Shown one piece after another: positions 1 to 9,282 of a stretch of 64,000 bases of DNA. The stretch comes from Photobacterium obscurum. GTDB taxonomy: Bacteria > Pseudomonadota > Gammaproteobacteria > Enterobacterales > Vibrionaceae. The DNA lies in contig NZ_JAKRRW010000005.1 of assembly GCF_026191635.1 (NCBI RefSeq), forward strand, positions 124,001-188,000. The letters run 5' to 3'. Below the pieces are notes generated by a model. The model was not told the DNA's origin and made no database searches. It saw nothing but the letters and a program-made list of their open reading frames with translations. Made by a program: the position numbers and the translations under genes. The first letter of the stretch is position 1; each line of letters starts with the position of its first letter.

Positions 1-138
1 AATGTCCTGTCCGCTCTGGTAACCAAAATAGCGCGCATAATTGTCATCCGCATAGAGCGGTTTGAACCCCCGGTGGACCACGACACCATAGTGGGATTCA
101 ATCAACAATTGTTCATTTACGACAGCATTTTGACTCAC
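1..138 (-). CDS. PAS-domain protein, N-terminal part only
   Basis: The gene runs off the left edge of the window; 46 codons are visible from a GTG at 138. The visible protein has a short leader and then the pattern HYGVVVHRGFKPLYADD followed by NYARYFGY, which resembles the start of a PAS sensor domain (buried strand, then a helix ending in FGY). Such N-terminal PAS domains are common on diguanylate cyclases, phosphodiesterases and other sensory proteins, but the output domain lies outside the window, so no output is claimed. A GGTGAG stretch lies just upstream of the GTG as a possible ribosome binding site. The frame is open back to a TGA about 14 codons further upstream, so a TTG start there is an alternative. 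Confidence 0.55.
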   Translation of the reverse strand, partial: MSQNAVVNEQLLIESHYGVVVHRGFKPLYADDNYARYFGYQSGQDI

Positions 139-837
139 AGGCTCACCATCATACTCGTGTTGATTACAATGCAAAGTTCAGAGGTAATACGACTATCCCC
201 GTTACGTTCTTTCCAAAGTGCTATTGGCTAAAATGATGTACTTTCGATAGCATCATACTGATTTATCATTGCAATCCCACCTTAAAATAAAGTTTTTACT
301 CTAAAAAAAACCTTAAAAAGCAGGTTCACTAAGAGCAATCTCAATACCCTAACGTTCTACCTACAGCATCACAAAAATTGAGAATTAATCAGAATAACTC
401 AGCCCAAATCCCTTGGGTGAAATATTACTTATTCGCCCACCAAATCATGTGCTTTACAAGTTGTTCTGCTTAAAAATTTACAGCAGAGATGGGCACAACA
501 TTATTGAGGGGCACACCCTAAACTTTCATTGTGCATCATGACTCTTGCCTCATGATGCGTATTAGATCAATGCTTAAGGTAACGTAATCTTAATCAGTAT
601 GCGTTGATCCTCCTCGCAAAAACTGGAAGCAACCTCACGGATATAAGGGTTGTAAAAAGCAACCATTTGCACTGCATAAAGTGGATTCCTTACAGCAGAC
701 TACGCTCGAAGGAAGAGTAGTACTAAACAATGCCTAAAGACAAGAGACGCACTTCCCTATGACCAATAATTAGACAGCTTTATTTATGTATAACCGTATA
801 TTTATTAGTAGTTAGGTTATTCATGAAGGTTCTCCTG
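139..837. other. Intergenic region with one perfect hairpin
   Basis: About 700 bases between two divergent genes. No convincing gene was found on either strand. The clearest structure is a perfect 9-bp inverted repeat at 533-541 and 550-558 (GCATCATGA / TCATGATGC, 8-base loop). It has no T-run, so it looks more like an operator or RNA structure than a terminator. The region must also hold the promoters of both flanking genes. Confidence 0.4.
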
Positions 838-1323
838 ATGAGCAATGATGTGCAAAAAAAAGAAAATGAACCACTGCGACGCTATGGCTTTAATACACCC
901 CAAAGATTGTTTGTGGGCTATACCCTCGCGGTGTTGGTTGACCTAACCGTTTTAAACTTGTTCGAAGAGTACTGGAGCTACGTTACAATACAATCATTCA
1001 CGATTTCACTCGCTGCCGCCATCTTGCTGCAATTGCTGTTAAAGCTCTCTATCGCGGCCGAGCATCATCTTGCCAACTACTTCAAAAGCAAAGAAGGGTT
1101 AGCGCCTAAAATATTTCGCGGTTTTTCAACTTACATTATTCTGGTGGGATCGAAGATCATCATGCTTGAAGCGATCAATATCCTATTCGGTGACAAAGTG
1201 GTGTTCAGCGGACCTCTCAATGGAGTAGTAGCATTTTTTGCGGTTATCTTTGTGATCCTGATTACCGAGATCACGGTTAGCAAGATTTACTTCGCTCTTG
1301 AGGATAAGCCAGACAAAAAATAA
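838..1323 (+). CDS. Small integral membrane protein of unknown function
   Basis: A protein of about 161 residues with roughly three or four hydrophobic segments, around residues 22-40, 55-72, 95-115 and 125-148, and a charged C-terminus (EDKPDKK). I do not recognise a named family. The ATG at 838 is preferred over the in-frame ATG at 823 because an AAGG motif at 826-829 sits at a suitable distance from it. The gene is convergent with the nap operon and shares the hairpin at 1323-1352 as a transcription stop. Membrane location is inferred from hydrophobicity only. Confidence 0.6.
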   Translation: MSNDVQKKENEPLRRYGFNTPQRLFVGYTLAVLVDLTVLNLFEEYWSYVTIQSFTISLAAAILLQLLLKLSIAAEHHLANYFKSKEGLAPKIFRGFSTYIILVGSKIIMLEAINILFGDKVVFSGPLNGVVAFFAVIFVILITEITVSKIYFALEDKPDKK

Positions 1324-1352
1324 ATCCCCAACGGATCGCTCAATTGGGGATT
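1323..1352 (-). terminator. Rho-independent terminator of the nap operon
   Basis: A 9-bp stem AATCCCCAA / TTGGGGATT with a 12-base loop lies between convergent genes. Read on the minus strand, it is followed by TTATTTTTTG, so it fits best as the end of napC transcription; it may also stop the plus-strand gene. Confidence 0.75.
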
Positions 1353-1371
1353 AAGGTGAATCCAAGCAAGG

Positions 1372-1968
1372 CTAGATAGCTTTTTCGATCTTGTGTCCCT
1401 TTGGAAGTTGGTGCGCAATCCCTTTATGGCAGTCGATACAGGTTTTACCTTCGTCTTCTGCATCATTATGGATCTTGGAGGCAACCGGCTTCTGGGTAGT
1501 GAAGTCCATATATTCGAAGTTATGGCAGTTACGACATTCCTGCGAATCATTGGCCTTCATCCTCTCCCATTCGCGAGAGGCCATCTCAAACCGGTGTTCT
1601 TCAAACTTCTTGGGTGTATCGACGATGCCAAATGCCTTGGCGTACAGTTCTTTGCTTGCCTGAATCTTACGTACCATCTTCGGCACCCACTCTTTCGGCA
1701 CATGGCAATCCGGACAAGTTGCCCGCACACCACTGCGATTGTTGTAGTGAATAGTACCGACATACTCCTGGTAAACATTATTCTCCATCTCATGACAGCT
1801 GATACAGAAATCTTCCTGGTTACTCATTTCCATCGCGGTATTGAAACCGCCCCAGAAAACAATCCCCATCACAATACCTACCGTCAATATACTACCGATA
1901 GCAAAATGGCTCGGTTTTCTAAACCAGCTCCAGAAGCGCTGAATAAAGCCGGGTAGCTTAATTCCCAT
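1372..1968 (-). CDS. napC: Cytochrome c-type protein NapC, tetrahaem quinol dehydrogenase
   Basis: NapC/NirT family membrane-anchored tetrahaem cytochrome (198 residues). It takes electrons from the quinol pool and passes them to periplasmic NapB and NapA. One N-terminal membrane helix (about residues 22-42) is followed by four CXXCH haem motifs: CISCH, CPDCH, CRNCH and CIDCH. The length is typical of the family. It is the last gene of napDAGHBC, starting 8 bases after the napB stop codon, and is followed by a terminator. Confidence 0.95.
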   Translation of the reverse strand: MGIKLPGFIQRFWSWFRKPSHFAIGSILTVGIVMGIVFWGGFNTAMEMSNQEDFCISCHEMENNVYQEYVGTIHYNNRSGVRATCPDCHVPKEWVPKMVRKIQASKELYAKAFGIVDTPKKFEEHRFEMASREWERMKANDSQECRNCHNFEYMDFTTQKPVASKIHNDAEDEGKTCIDCHKGIAHQLPKGHKIEKAI

Positions 1969-1976
1969 ACAACCTC

Positions 1977-2411
1977 CTATTGGCCAAATTTACCAGCAGG
2001 CTGAAAGGTATTTTCAACCAACGGTGTTGCATCGACCTGTGTAACATGGCACTGCAGGCAGAAGTAACGACGTGGGGCTACATCCCCCAACATCTTGTTG
2101 TCACGATCCATGTAATGGGTTGGGCTGACACGCGGTGCGCCCGACTTACGGTACTTGTCCACATCATGGCACTCCAAGCATCCATTGTTGCTCGGATTAA
2201 GCTGTACCTGATCGGTGGAGTGCGGAATTAACGGCGGCTGATTGACATAATCAAGTGCCAGACGATCCTGCTTTTTCGGCACTTGCTTAATCGCCACCAC
2301 CTCATTGCTTTCGCCAATTCCCTGATCGCCGCGTAGCGAGGTAACCTCAGCGAATGCCGCTACGCTAACAAATGCTGCAAGCAGTGCAGACACAACAAAC
2401 TTACCCTTCAT
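1977..2411 (-). CDS. napB: Periplasmic nitrate reductase small subunit NapB, dihaem cytochrome c
   Basis: Electron-transfer subunit of the periplasmic NapAB nitrate reductase (144 residues). The ATG at 2411 gives MKGKFVVSALLAAFVSVAAFA, a clear cleavable signal peptide, and is chosen over an upstream ATG at 2477 that lies deep inside napH. Two CXXCH haem-binding motifs are visible, CLECH and CLQCH, and the DYVNQPPLIPH pattern typical of NapB precedes them. The start codon overlaps the end of napH by 11 bases, indicating translational coupling. Confidence 0.93.
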   Translation of the reverse strand: MKGKFVVSALLAAFVSVAAFAEVTSLRGDQGIGESNEVVAIKQVPKKQDRLALDYVNQPPLIPHSTDQVQLNPSNNGCLECHDVDKYRKSGAPRVSPTHYMDRDNKMLGDVAPRRYFCLQCHVTQVDATPLVENTFQPAGKFGQ

Positions 2412-3267
2412 ATTTGGCTCCAATTCTTGTTTTAAATTCCAATACCCTTTCGGAACAGACATCGATGCAGCGTCCACAACTGATACAGTCCTGGCTCATT
2501 ACCCGACGATCACCTTCTTTCAGCGGTTGTCGCAAAATTTCTGGCTCGGGGCATACGTTGAAGCAATCCATACACTTGTTGCATGCCTCACGATTCGTTG
2601 CCGTTACCCGAAGCAAGCTCTTACGGCCAATCACCCCGTAAGTCGCCCCCAGCGGGCATAAATGGCCACACCAACCGTGCTCAACCAACAGCAAATCCAG
2701 CACAAACACCAATGCAATCAGGATCCAGCTCGCCCCCATGCCGAAGATCAACCCGCGATGTAATGCAGCAACCGGGTCAATCCAACTCCACAGTACTGAG
2801 CCTGAAACCGCACTACCCAGCAGCAACACCGGCAGCAGCCAGTAACGCAAGCGGGGAGACCACTTATAACTGACCTTCAGCCCCAATTTGCGCCTCAGCC
2901 ACGCTGCGGCATCCGTTACCATATTCAACGGGCAAACCCAGCCGCAAAATACACGCGGTCCAATGACGGCATAAAACACCACCACAATCAGTGCGCCCAG
3001 TAGGGCTGTGAGCTCAGGCAGATGGCCTGCCGCCAATGTTTGCAGCAAGATCAGCGGATCGGTCATCGGGATGGTATCGAACAGGGTGCTAGACGACAGG
3101 TTGCCCCGCAGGACACCAAGCGTCGGACCCAGCATAAACAAACCGATGATCAACAACTGACAACTACGACGCAGCAGCAAGAAACGATGGGCTTTCCACC
3201 AGCCCAGAGTCTTAACTGCAGCTTTGCCGGCATCTTTGGCACGGTTTTTCACAAAACGTTTTGCCAT
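2401..3267 (-). CDS. napH: Ferredoxin-type quinol dehydrogenase membrane component NapH
   Basis: Polytopic membrane iron-sulfur protein (288 residues) that works with NapG in an alternative quinol-to-NapAB electron path. Four or five transmembrane segments are visible. Two cytoplasmic CX3CP motifs (CGWVCP and CGHLCP) and two C-terminal 4Fe-4S clusters (CNKCMDCFNVCPEP and CISCGRCIDVC) match the family. The start codon overlaps the napG stop in a TAATG arrangement. A preceding GGAGG-type site supports this start. Confidence 0.93.
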   Translation of the reverse strand: MAKRFVKNRAKDAGKAAVKTLGWWKAHRFLLLRRSCQLLIIGLFMLGPTLGVLRGNLSSSTLFDTIPMTDPLILLQTLAAGHLPELTALLGALIVVVFYAVIGPRVFCGWVCPLNMVTDAAAWLRRKLGLKVSYKWSPRLRYWLLPVLLLGSAVSGSVLWSWIDPVAALHRGLIFGMGASWILIALVFVLDLLLVEHGWCGHLCPLGATYGVIGRKSLLRVTATNREACNKCMDCFNVCPEPEILRQPLKEGDRRVMSQDCISCGRCIDVCSERVLEFKTRIGAKYEG

Positions 3268-4031
3268 TACTGACCTCCTCCTGAACCACCAGGTGTACGG
3301 ACAGGCAGCGTCAGATCGTCAGAGATCAGGCTTTCACCTTGTCGAGCTTTTTCCTCCCACCCTAACCGGTAATGCAGCCCCATCTGCCCTTTGGCCAGTG
3401 CCGTCGGAATCACCTTGATAGCCGCCTCTTCCAGCACGCAGGCTTGTTCACACTTACCGCAACCAGTACAGGCGTCAGAATGTACGGTTGGGATAAACTT
3501 GGCGTGGTAGCCGGTACGCTGGTTACGGATCGGCTCCAGAGTGATTGCTTCGTCAATCAACGGGCACACCCGATGGCAGACATCACAACGCAAGCCCAGC
3601 CAGTTGAGACAGGTTTCATGGTCAATCAGCACCGCGGTGCCCATTCTTGCGTCATCAATGACCTGCAATGCAGAGTCAAGGGCACCACTTGGACACGCCA
3701 CGACACAGGGAATGTCTTCACACATCTCACACGGTATATCCCGGGCCGAAAAATACGGCGTTCCGGTCGCTACCGGCGAAACGAGCGTCGCCAGTTTCAA
3801 GGTGTCATAGGGACAGGCCTGTACACACAGGCCACAGCGAAGGCATGCCTGAAGGAAATCAGGCTCGTTCAATGCCCCCGGCGGGCGGATCGGCACACCG
3901 ACATCGGCCTGGCTCTGCCTTGACTGCAAACCCAATACCGTGGCAGCGGCACCAACACCGACGGCAGTCCGCATGGCGTCTCGCAAGAAACGCCGTCGAC
4001 TGTCAGAAGTTCTAAAGCGCGGAGTCTTCAT
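3267..4031 (-). CDS. napG: Ferredoxin-type protein NapG (Tat-exported)
   Basis: Periplasmic iron-sulfur protein (254 residues from the ATG at 4031) that pairs with NapH. A twin-arginine signal (SRRRFLRDA) followed by a hydrophobic stretch shows Tat export. Four 4Fe-4S cysteine clusters are visible, beginning [40 protein letters not shown] and [12 protein letters not shown]. The in-frame ATG at 4061 would add ten residues before the twin-arginine motif and lies inside the palindromic element, so 4031 is preferred. It is separated from napA by a 160-bp repeat rather than the usual tight spacing. Confidence 0.93.
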   Translation of the reverse strand: MKTPRFRTSDSRRRFLRDAMRTAVGVGAAATVLGLQSRQSQADVGVPIRPPGALNEPDFLQACLRCGLCVQACPYDTLKLATLVSPVATGTPYFSARDIPCEMCEDIPCVVACPSGALDSALQVIDDARMGTAVLIDHETCLNWLGLRCDVCHRVCPLIDEAITLEPIRNQRTGYHAKFIPTVHSDACTGCGKCEQACVLEEAAIKVIPTALAKGQMGLHYRLGWEEKARQGESLISDDLTLPVRTPGGSGGGQ

Positions 4032-4050
4032 CGTTCTGTATCCGTTATTT

Positions 4051-4210
4051 ATACCAATCAAAATAAGTATCTAATCGTTTTTCATGGCTAAAATTACCAA
4101 TTACTGCGTTGGAAATTTTGTAATTAGAACCACTAGTTACTGCAATTACCGCCTTGTACTTTGCAATTTACCCTCATGAAAATTGACCATCTACTTATCC
4201 AGATTGGTAT
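4051..4210. repeat. 160-bp imperfect palindromic (MITE-like) element in the nap operon
   Basis: The ends at 4051-4069 (ATACCAATCAAAATAAGTA) and 4192-4210 (TACTTATCCAGATTGGTAT) form a 19-bp inverted repeat with three mismatches. Complementarity continues inward (TTTTTCATGGCTAAA against TTTACCCTCATGAAAATT), so the whole element can fold into a long hairpin. The right end supplies the first base of the napA stop codon. Intergenic elements with ATACCAAT ends are known to me from Vibrio, Photobacterium and Shewanella genomes; this copy has no coding capacity. Confidence 0.7.
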
Positions 4211-6696
4211 TAGGCTTTAACCACTTTCACCGCACATTTCTTGAAGTCGGTTTCTTTCGAAAGCGGATCCGTTGCATCCAGCGTTAGCTTATTGGTGAGC
4301 TGCCCGGCATCAAAGAATGGCATGAACACCAACCCCTGCGGTACTCTGTTCCGGCCGCGGGTTTCGATGTGACTCAACACTTCCCCACGGCGTGATACCA
4401 ACTTGACCGCATCCCCCCGGCGCAAACCGCGTTTCTTCGCATCGAGCGGATGCATATAAACCACAGCATCGGGGAACGAACGGTAGAGCTCAGGCACACG
4501 ACGGGTCATCGAGCCAGTATGCCAGTGTTCAAGTACCCGACCAGTCGACAACCAGAGATCGTATTCTTCATCCGGCGATTCCGCAGGCGGCTCATATGGC
4601 AAGGCAAAGATCACCGCTTTCTTGTCCGGCTTACCGTAGAAGGCGAACTCTTCCCCTTTATTTACATAAGGGTCATACCCTTCGGAATAACGCCACACGG
4701 TTTCCTTGCCATCCACCACTGGCCAACGTAGTCCTCGAGACTGGTGGTACATATCAAACGGAGCCAAATCATGGGCATGACCACGGCCAAAGTAGGCGTA
4801 TTCCTCAAACAGCCCCTTCTGGACATAAAAGCCAAAGTCACGCGATTCGTCGTTTAGCTGATCAGCAGCTAACTCATCAAGGCCGAATTTATCGACATTG
4901 CCGTTCTTGAACAGCACTTCGAACAGTGTTTTGCCTTTCAGCTCCGGTTTCTTGGCAATCAGCTCCTGCGGCCAGACTTCCTCGACCTTAAAGCGCTTGG
5001 AGAACTCCATCAGCTGCCAGAGATCGGATTTTGCTTCGCCTGGCGGCGAAATTTGCTGGCGCCAGAACTGGGTACGACGCTCTGCATTACCGTAGGCACC
5101 TTCCTTTTCAACCCACATTGCGGTTGGCAGGATCAAGTCCGACGCCATAGCTGTTACCGTTGGGTACGGATCGGAAGTGACGATAAAGTTTTCCGGGTCG
5201 CGGTAGCCGGGCAAGCGTTCTTCATTGATGTTCGGCCCGGCCTGCATATTGTTGTTACACATCACCCAGTAAGCGTTGAGTTTGCGATCTTTTAGCATCC
5301 GATCCTGCAAAACTGCATGATAGCCAGGCTTCGGCGGAATCGTACCGGCCGGTATATTCCACTTGGTCTCGCACATTTCCCGGTGTTTGGGGTTCATGAC
5401 CACCATATCTGCAGGCAGGCGGTGAGCAAAGGTGCCGACTTCACGAGCTGTACCACAAGCCGAAGGCTGCCCTGTCAACGAAAATGGACCGCAGCCGGGT
5501 TTAGAGATCTTCCCGGTTAATAGATGAATGTTGTAAACCAAGTTATTGGCCCAGACACCACGAGTATGCTGGTTAAATCCCATGGTCCAGTAGGAAACTA
5601 CTTTAACGTCGGGATCGGCATACATTTCGGCCAACTCATTGAGCTGGTCGACCGGCACTCCCGACAACTCAGAGGTATATTCCGCGGTATAGGTCGAGAC
5701 AAACTTAGCGTAATCCTCAAAGCTCATCGGTGAAGACTTCTTACTGCCCGGATTCTTAGCCGCTTTTTCCAGTGGGTGAGTAGGGCGCAAGCCATAGCCA
5801 ATATCAGTTTCTCCTTTACGGATATTGACGTGCTTATCCATAAAGTCCTTGTTCACCTTATTATTGGAAATGATGTAATGAGCGATAAAGTTGAGGATTG
5901 CCAGATCGGTTTGCGGGGTGAAAATAATCGGGTTGTCGGCCAGTTCATAGCTACGGTGGCTAAACGTAGAAAGCACCGCGACCTTCACTTTATCGGAAGA
6001 TAACCGGCGGTCGGTAAGACGCGTCCACAAAATAGGGTGCATCTCCGCCATATTCGAGCCCCATAGCACAAAGGCATCAGCATGCTCCAGATCATCATAG
6101 CTGCCCATTGGCTCATCCATACCGAAGGTACGGCCGAAACCGACGACCGCCGAGGCCATACAGTGGCGAGCATTAGGATCGATATTGTTCGAGCGGAAAC
6201 CGGCCTTATATAGCTTGGCAGCCGCATAGCCTTCCCATACGGTCCACTGGCCCGAACCAAACATCCCGACAGAAGTTGGCCCCTTCTCTTTCAATGCCTG
6301 CTTGAATTTATCCGCCATAACATCGAAAGCTTCGTCCCAGCTTACCGGAGTGAACTCACCCTCTTTATCATAAACCCCATCAGTTTTACGCAACAATGGC
6401 TGGGTCAGGCGATCCTTGCCGTACATGATCTTGGGCAGAAAATACCCTTTGATACAGTTTAAGCCTTTATTAACCGGCGCATCCGGGTCACCCTGCGAAG
6501 CGACTACCCGGCCATTTTGAGTACCGACTAACACGCTACAACCTGTGCCGCAAAAACGACATGGCGCCTTATCCCACTTAACATTTTTATCTTCACCAGC
6601 TGCCTGGGCAACAGAAACAGGCAAGGTTAGGCCTGCAGCTGTTGCCGCCGCCGCAGCAGCATTAGCCTTTAAGAAACTACGTCTACTGAGTGTCAT
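4210..6696 (-). CDS. napA: Periplasmic nitrate reductase catalytic subunit NapA
   Basis: Molybdopterin-guanine-dinucleotide enzyme that reduces nitrate to nitrite in the periplasm. From the ATG at 6696 it has 828 residues, the same as E. coli NapA. The N-terminus is a Tat signal (LSRRSFLK). An N-terminal 4Fe-4S motif begins CRFCGTGC with the fourth Cys in LNCIKG, and the molybdenum-ligand Cys lies in [10 protein letters not shown]. The start lies one base after the napD stop, so an upstream ATG at 6726 (inside napD) is rejected. The stop codon abuts the palindromic element at 4051-4210. Confidence 0.97.
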   Translation of the reverse strand: MTLSRRSFLKANAAAAAATAAGLTLPVSVAQAAGEDKNVKWDKAPCRFCGTGCSVLVGTQNGRVVASQGDPDAPVNKGLNCIKGYFLPKIMYGKDRLTQPLLRKTDGVYDKEGEFTPVSWDEAFDVMADKFKQALKEKGPTSVGMFGSGQWTVWEGYAAAKLYKAGFRSNNIDPNARHCMASAVVGFGRTFGMDEPMGSYDDLEHADAFVLWGSNMAEMHPILWTRLTDRRLSSDKVKVAVLSTFSHRSYELADNPIIFTPQTDLAILNFIAHYIISNNKVNKDFMDKHVNIRKGETDIGYGLRPTHPLEKAAKNPGSKKSSPMSFEDYAKFVSTYTAEYTSELSGVPVDQLNELAEMYADPDVKVVSYWTMGFNQHTRGVWANNLVYNIHLLTGKISKPGCGPFSLTGQPSACGTAREVGTFAHRLPADMVVMNPKHREMCETKWNIPAGTIPPKPGYHAVLQDRMLKDRKLNAYWVMCNNNMQAGPNINEERLPGYRDPENFIVTSDPYPTVTAMASDLILPTAMWVEKEGAYGNAERRTQFWRQQISPPGEAKSDLWQLMEFSKRFKVEEVWPQELIAKKPELKGKTLFEVLFKNGNVDKFGLDELAADQLNDESRDFGFYVQKGLFEEYAYFGRGHAHDLAPFDMYHQSRGLRWPVVDGKETVWRYSEGYDPYVNKGEEFAFYGKPDKKAVIFALPYEPPAESPDEEYDLWLSTGRVLEHWHTGSMTRRVPELYRSFPDAVVYMHPLDAKKRGLRRGDAVKLVSRRGEVLSHIETRGRNRVPQGLVFMPFFDAGQLTNKLTLDATDPLSKETDFKKCAVKVVKA

Positions 6697-6697
6697 G

Positions 6698-6958
6698 TTA
6701 CGCTTCCTTAAGCTCAGATTTTTCATCCATTTGGTGATACACCAAAGTGACAGTTATAACGCCGGGTAGGTTTTTGATTTTATCGAAGCGTTCTACCAAC
6801 CCGTCTCTACTATCGCCTTCTAGTACCACCACCATCTTTCCGACTTCATTGCTTACAGGTACTTCAGCCCCTTTCAGGTTTTCAATGGCTTTCTTAACAA
6901 ATTCAGTCTGCCCGGCCGATGTATACACAACCAAACTACAAACATGGTAATCATTCAT
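6698..6958 (-). CDS. napD: NapD, chaperone for NapA maturation
   Basis: Small cytoplasmic chaperone (86 residues) that binds the NapA twin-arginine signal peptide. It matches NapD at YHVCSLVVY near the N-terminus and [11 protein letters not shown] near the C-terminus. The ATG at 6958 has GGGAGG eight bases upstream and is preferred to an ATG 15 bases earlier. It is the first gene of the operon; no napF is found upstream. Confidence 0.93.
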   Translation of the reverse strand: MNDYHVCSLVVYTSAGQTEFVKKAIENLKGAEVPVSNEVGKMVVVLEGDSRDGLVERFDKIKNLPGVITVTLVYHQMDEKSELKEA

Positions 6959-7125
6959 TTTCAGCCCTCCCAAAAGGCGTCATACCGCCCCGAATTTGAG
7001 TATTTGTAAATGGCACCGCTCGATAAAACAGATAGATAGCAGGATTAAGCAAAATGTGAGCTGGCCACTTACACACATAATTTGTGGGGCTACTACCAAT
7101 TTATGCTTATTTTTTAGACTAAGCA

Positions 7126-7168
7126 TACCCCTTAGGGGGTAATGCCATACCTAGTTGAGATAGATCAA
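7126..7168 (-). promoter_or_regulatory. nap control region: NarP/NarL 7-2-7 site and FNR box
   Basis: TACCCCT-TA-GGGGGTA at 7126-7141 is an inverted heptamer pair in the 7-2-7 arrangement used by NarP and NarL. TTGAGATAGATCAA at 7155-7168 matches the FNR consensus TTGAT-N4-ATCAA with one mismatch. Both lie upstream of napD with the FNR site further away, the same order as at the E. coli nap promoter. The centre-to-centre distance is about 28 bp. Activation by anaerobiosis and by nitrate or nitrite is the inferred outcome. Confidence 0.8.
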
Positions 7169-7528
7169 AAAACAACTGCCACTGAGTTCACACTTATTAA
7201 AATCAACCACTTAAGTGTGACAACGTAACGAGAAGGCGCAAAAGTTATGATAATTCGATAGTGTTCATTTAAGCGTAATCAGAAAACACAGTAGATCAGA
7301 GAAGGAGGAATGACGTCGCAGAATAATTTTTTGGTCAAAAACACAATATCTTGAATATATTATGCAACTTTTATGACACCATAAAACAAGTAAAGTGAGT
7401 AAAATCAAGCAGTTTGCACAAATGATTATAGCTATTGAATGTAACATAATTTACGTAAATAAATTGCATTAATTTCAACACCATAGTGTATAAAAAACCA
7501 TACATAGCGTGATCTTCGTTACAAAAAA
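7169..7528. other. AT-rich intergenic region
   Basis: This region separates the divergent nap operon and the AT-rich cassette. Composition drops sharply in G+C from about 7240 onward. No gene or strong repeat was seen; the cassette promoter presumably lies here. Confidence 0.35.
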
Positions 7529-7930
7529 ATGTCAATGGTTAGACCAGATAAACACAAAAAGGTGATAGATTTCACAAATAATTTCTATAGGTTAACAATA
7601 GGTTTCATAATGATTGTATTTAATATTGATTCAGCTCCTTACATCTGTGACATACTTAAAAATAAATCAAAACAGCTAAATATCTCATTTTTCTTTAACG
7701 ATGGATTGCAGTTGCAACAAGTCACAGGATTTAAAAATATTGAAGATTACTTTGACGTGAATGGCATGACTCAAACCGTGATAACTGGTTATAAAATTCA
7801 ACTTAACGGAGGTAATGAGCTGACAATAAAATTGGATGGAACTCAAAATAGAGTCATGCCATTCACAAGTAAAACCAACACAAAGTCAGATTATGGTATT
7901 AGTAATAAAGTATCAAAATTCCTGTTTTAA
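7529..7930 (+). CDS. Hypothetical protein, first gene of AT-rich cassette
   Basis: Up to 133 residues, not recognised. The sequence is rich in Asn, Lys, Ile and Phe and looks like a soluble alpha/beta protein. Two starts are possible, the ATG at 7529 or the ATG at 7610 (MIVFNIDSAPYICDIL), and neither has a strong ribosome binding site. The codon use is very AT-rich compared with nap and uhp on either side, which suggests a horizontally acquired or silenced region. It is the first of five co-directional genes. Confidence 0.55.
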   Translation: MSMVRPDKHKKVIDFTNNFYRLTIGFIMIVFNIDSAPYICDILKNKSKQLNISFFFNDGLQLQQVTGFKNIEDYFDVNGMTQTVITGYKIQLNGGNELTIKLDGTQNRVMPFTSKTNTKSDYGISNKVSKFLF

Positions 7931-8062
7931 ATAGTTCAACATCTCAATTAAACCAAAAACCATCACTATGATTTATCAAACATAATAAATAACAACATGC
8001 CACTATAAGAATAAGTTCATCTATAAATATTAATCAATTTACTTACGAACAAGAGGTGTAGA

Positions 8063-8419
8063 ATGAACAGTTTGATGACTACGATTGAAGAACTAAAATG
8101 TATGGGTGTTACATTCGACGACAACAATTTGAAACAATGCTTACGTCAATATCAAATAAAACAAAGATATCGTGAATTATTGGATATCTCAAAGAAGTTA
8201 AATCTTGATCTCAACTCCGATATTGTAAAAGTGAGCATTGCTACAATTGTTATCAATTATGATGACATAATAGAATCTGGGTCTCTTGAAATAGAACTAA
8301 TGAAAACCATGTCATTACGAGATCCAATATTTGTAAAAACAATTAAGAAGTCCAATGAATTTAAAGAGCTACTTTATCTTGTCGGTGATGCAGTTAATAG
8401 AAGAGCATGTAACAAGTAG
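8063..8419 (+). CDS. Hypothetical helical protein, paralogue of the next gene
   Basis: 118 residues, probably mostly alpha-helical, with a good AGAGGTG ribosome binding site five bases upstream. Residues about 36-105 align with the next protein: YRELLDISKKLNLDL matches LRKLISISALLELNI, and FVKTIKKSNEFKELLYL matches FTTALRNTREFQYILNL. The two are therefore diverged tandem paralogues. I cannot assign a family; the size and helical character would suit an adaptor or chaperone, but this is speculation. Confidence 0.65.
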   Translation: MNSLMTTIEELKCMGVTFDDNNLKQCLRQYQIKQRYRELLDISKKLNLDLNSDIVKVSIATIVINYDDIIESGSLEIELMKTMSLRDPIFVKTIKKSNEFKELLYLVGDAVNRRACNK

Positions 8420-8451
8420 AAAATAACAGTAACGTTTAATATGGACATAAA

Positions 8452-8730
8452 ATGTCATTTTTCGAAAGACAGTCTCGATTAAGAAAGCTGATCAGTATAA
8501 GTGCACTTTTAGAGCTCAACATTGATGATGATAACGTAAAATCCTGTGTTATTGCGGTATTCATGTGTGAAGATATACATGATAACAATCTCGAATTCGC
8601 ATTAATGGCAACATACCGAGCTCAACCAACGGTTTTCACTACAGCACTTAGAAATACCAGGGAGTTTCAATACATATTGAATCTCCTAAACTTTGAAATT
8701 TCTAGCCCAAACTACGAAAAAGTCACATGA
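8452..8730 (+). CDS. Hypothetical helical protein, paralogue of the preceding gene
   Basis: 92 residues, mostly helical by appearance. It shares a core of about 70 residues with the preceding protein but lacks the N-terminal 30 residues. It contains two cysteines (KSCVIAVFMCED) absent from its paralogue. The gap to the upstream gene is 32 bases, and its 3' end lies within a few bases of the peroxiredoxin-like gene, so the genes are probably co-transcribed. Confidence 0.65.
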   Translation: MSFFERQSRLRKLISISALLELNIDDDNVKSCVIAVFMCEDIHDNNLEFALMATYRAQPTVFTTALRNTREFQYILNLLNFEISSPNYEKVT

Positions 8731-8738
8731 GAGAATTA

Positions 8739-9245
8739 ATGTCTACAGTATTTTATAGAGGTGAACCCTTGAATACTTCTAGAGAGCTCCCTTTTGTCGG
8801 TGATACTGCACCTTTCTTTACATTAGCAGATAAAAATATTGCAGACTTATCTCTCGATGACTTAAACGGAAAGAATATAATTTTAAATATATTCTTATCC
8901 ATTCATATACCAGAGTGCGCACAATCAATTAGAGATTTCAACCTTATTGCAGCCAAGAACAGCAATATTATTTTTCTGTGTGTGTCAGCAGATCTACCTT
9001 TATCAATGCGAGAATTTTGTGAAAGAGAAGGTTTAGATTATATTCAAACTGCCAGTTTCTTCCGTAATACCAACTTCACTGATGATTATGGCGTTAGCAT
9101 CGATTCCGGAGCATTTAGAGGCCTATCAACACCAGCAATAATAAGTATTAACAATAACCAAGAAATCTGTTATAGCAAAAGAGTGACAAACATTGAAGCA
9201 TTCTATAATTATCATGATGCGATAACCTCATTGAAGCCTAGATAA
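8739..9245 (+). CDS. Thiol peroxidase (Tpx)-like protein with altered active site
   Basis: 168 residues from the ATG at 8739 (MSTVFYRGEPLN), the length of E. coli Tpx; this start has a GAGAG site, while the ATG at 8727 overlaps the previous stop codon and has none. The fold signature is clear: LNIFLSIHIPECAQSIRDFN aligns with the Tpx NIFPSIDTGVC region, and FCEREGL contains the resolving Cys. Both cysteines (60 and 94) are kept, but the active-site Pro and Thr of PSxDTxxC are Leu and Ile, and the catalytic Arg in the later GLAAR segment is Pro (GLSTP). Peroxidase activity is therefore doubtful. TagD of V. cholerae is another accessory Tpx homologue, but its neighbours differ. Confidence 0.75.
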   Translation: MSTVFYRGEPLNTSRELPFVGDTAPFFTLADKNIADLSLDDLNGKNIILNIFLSIHIPECAQSIRDFNLIAAKNSNIIFLCVSADLPLSMREFCEREGLDYIQTASFFRNTNFTDDYGVSIDSGAFRGLSTPAIISINNNQEICYSKRVTNIEAFYNYHDAITSLKPR

Positions 9246-9282
9246 ATTCAACACTTCTCACAAATTAAGGAATAACAGTATC

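Noticed and set aside
6959..7200. A napF gene upstream of napD
   Set aside because: No frame with ferredoxin-type cysteine motifs exists between the nap control sites and napD.
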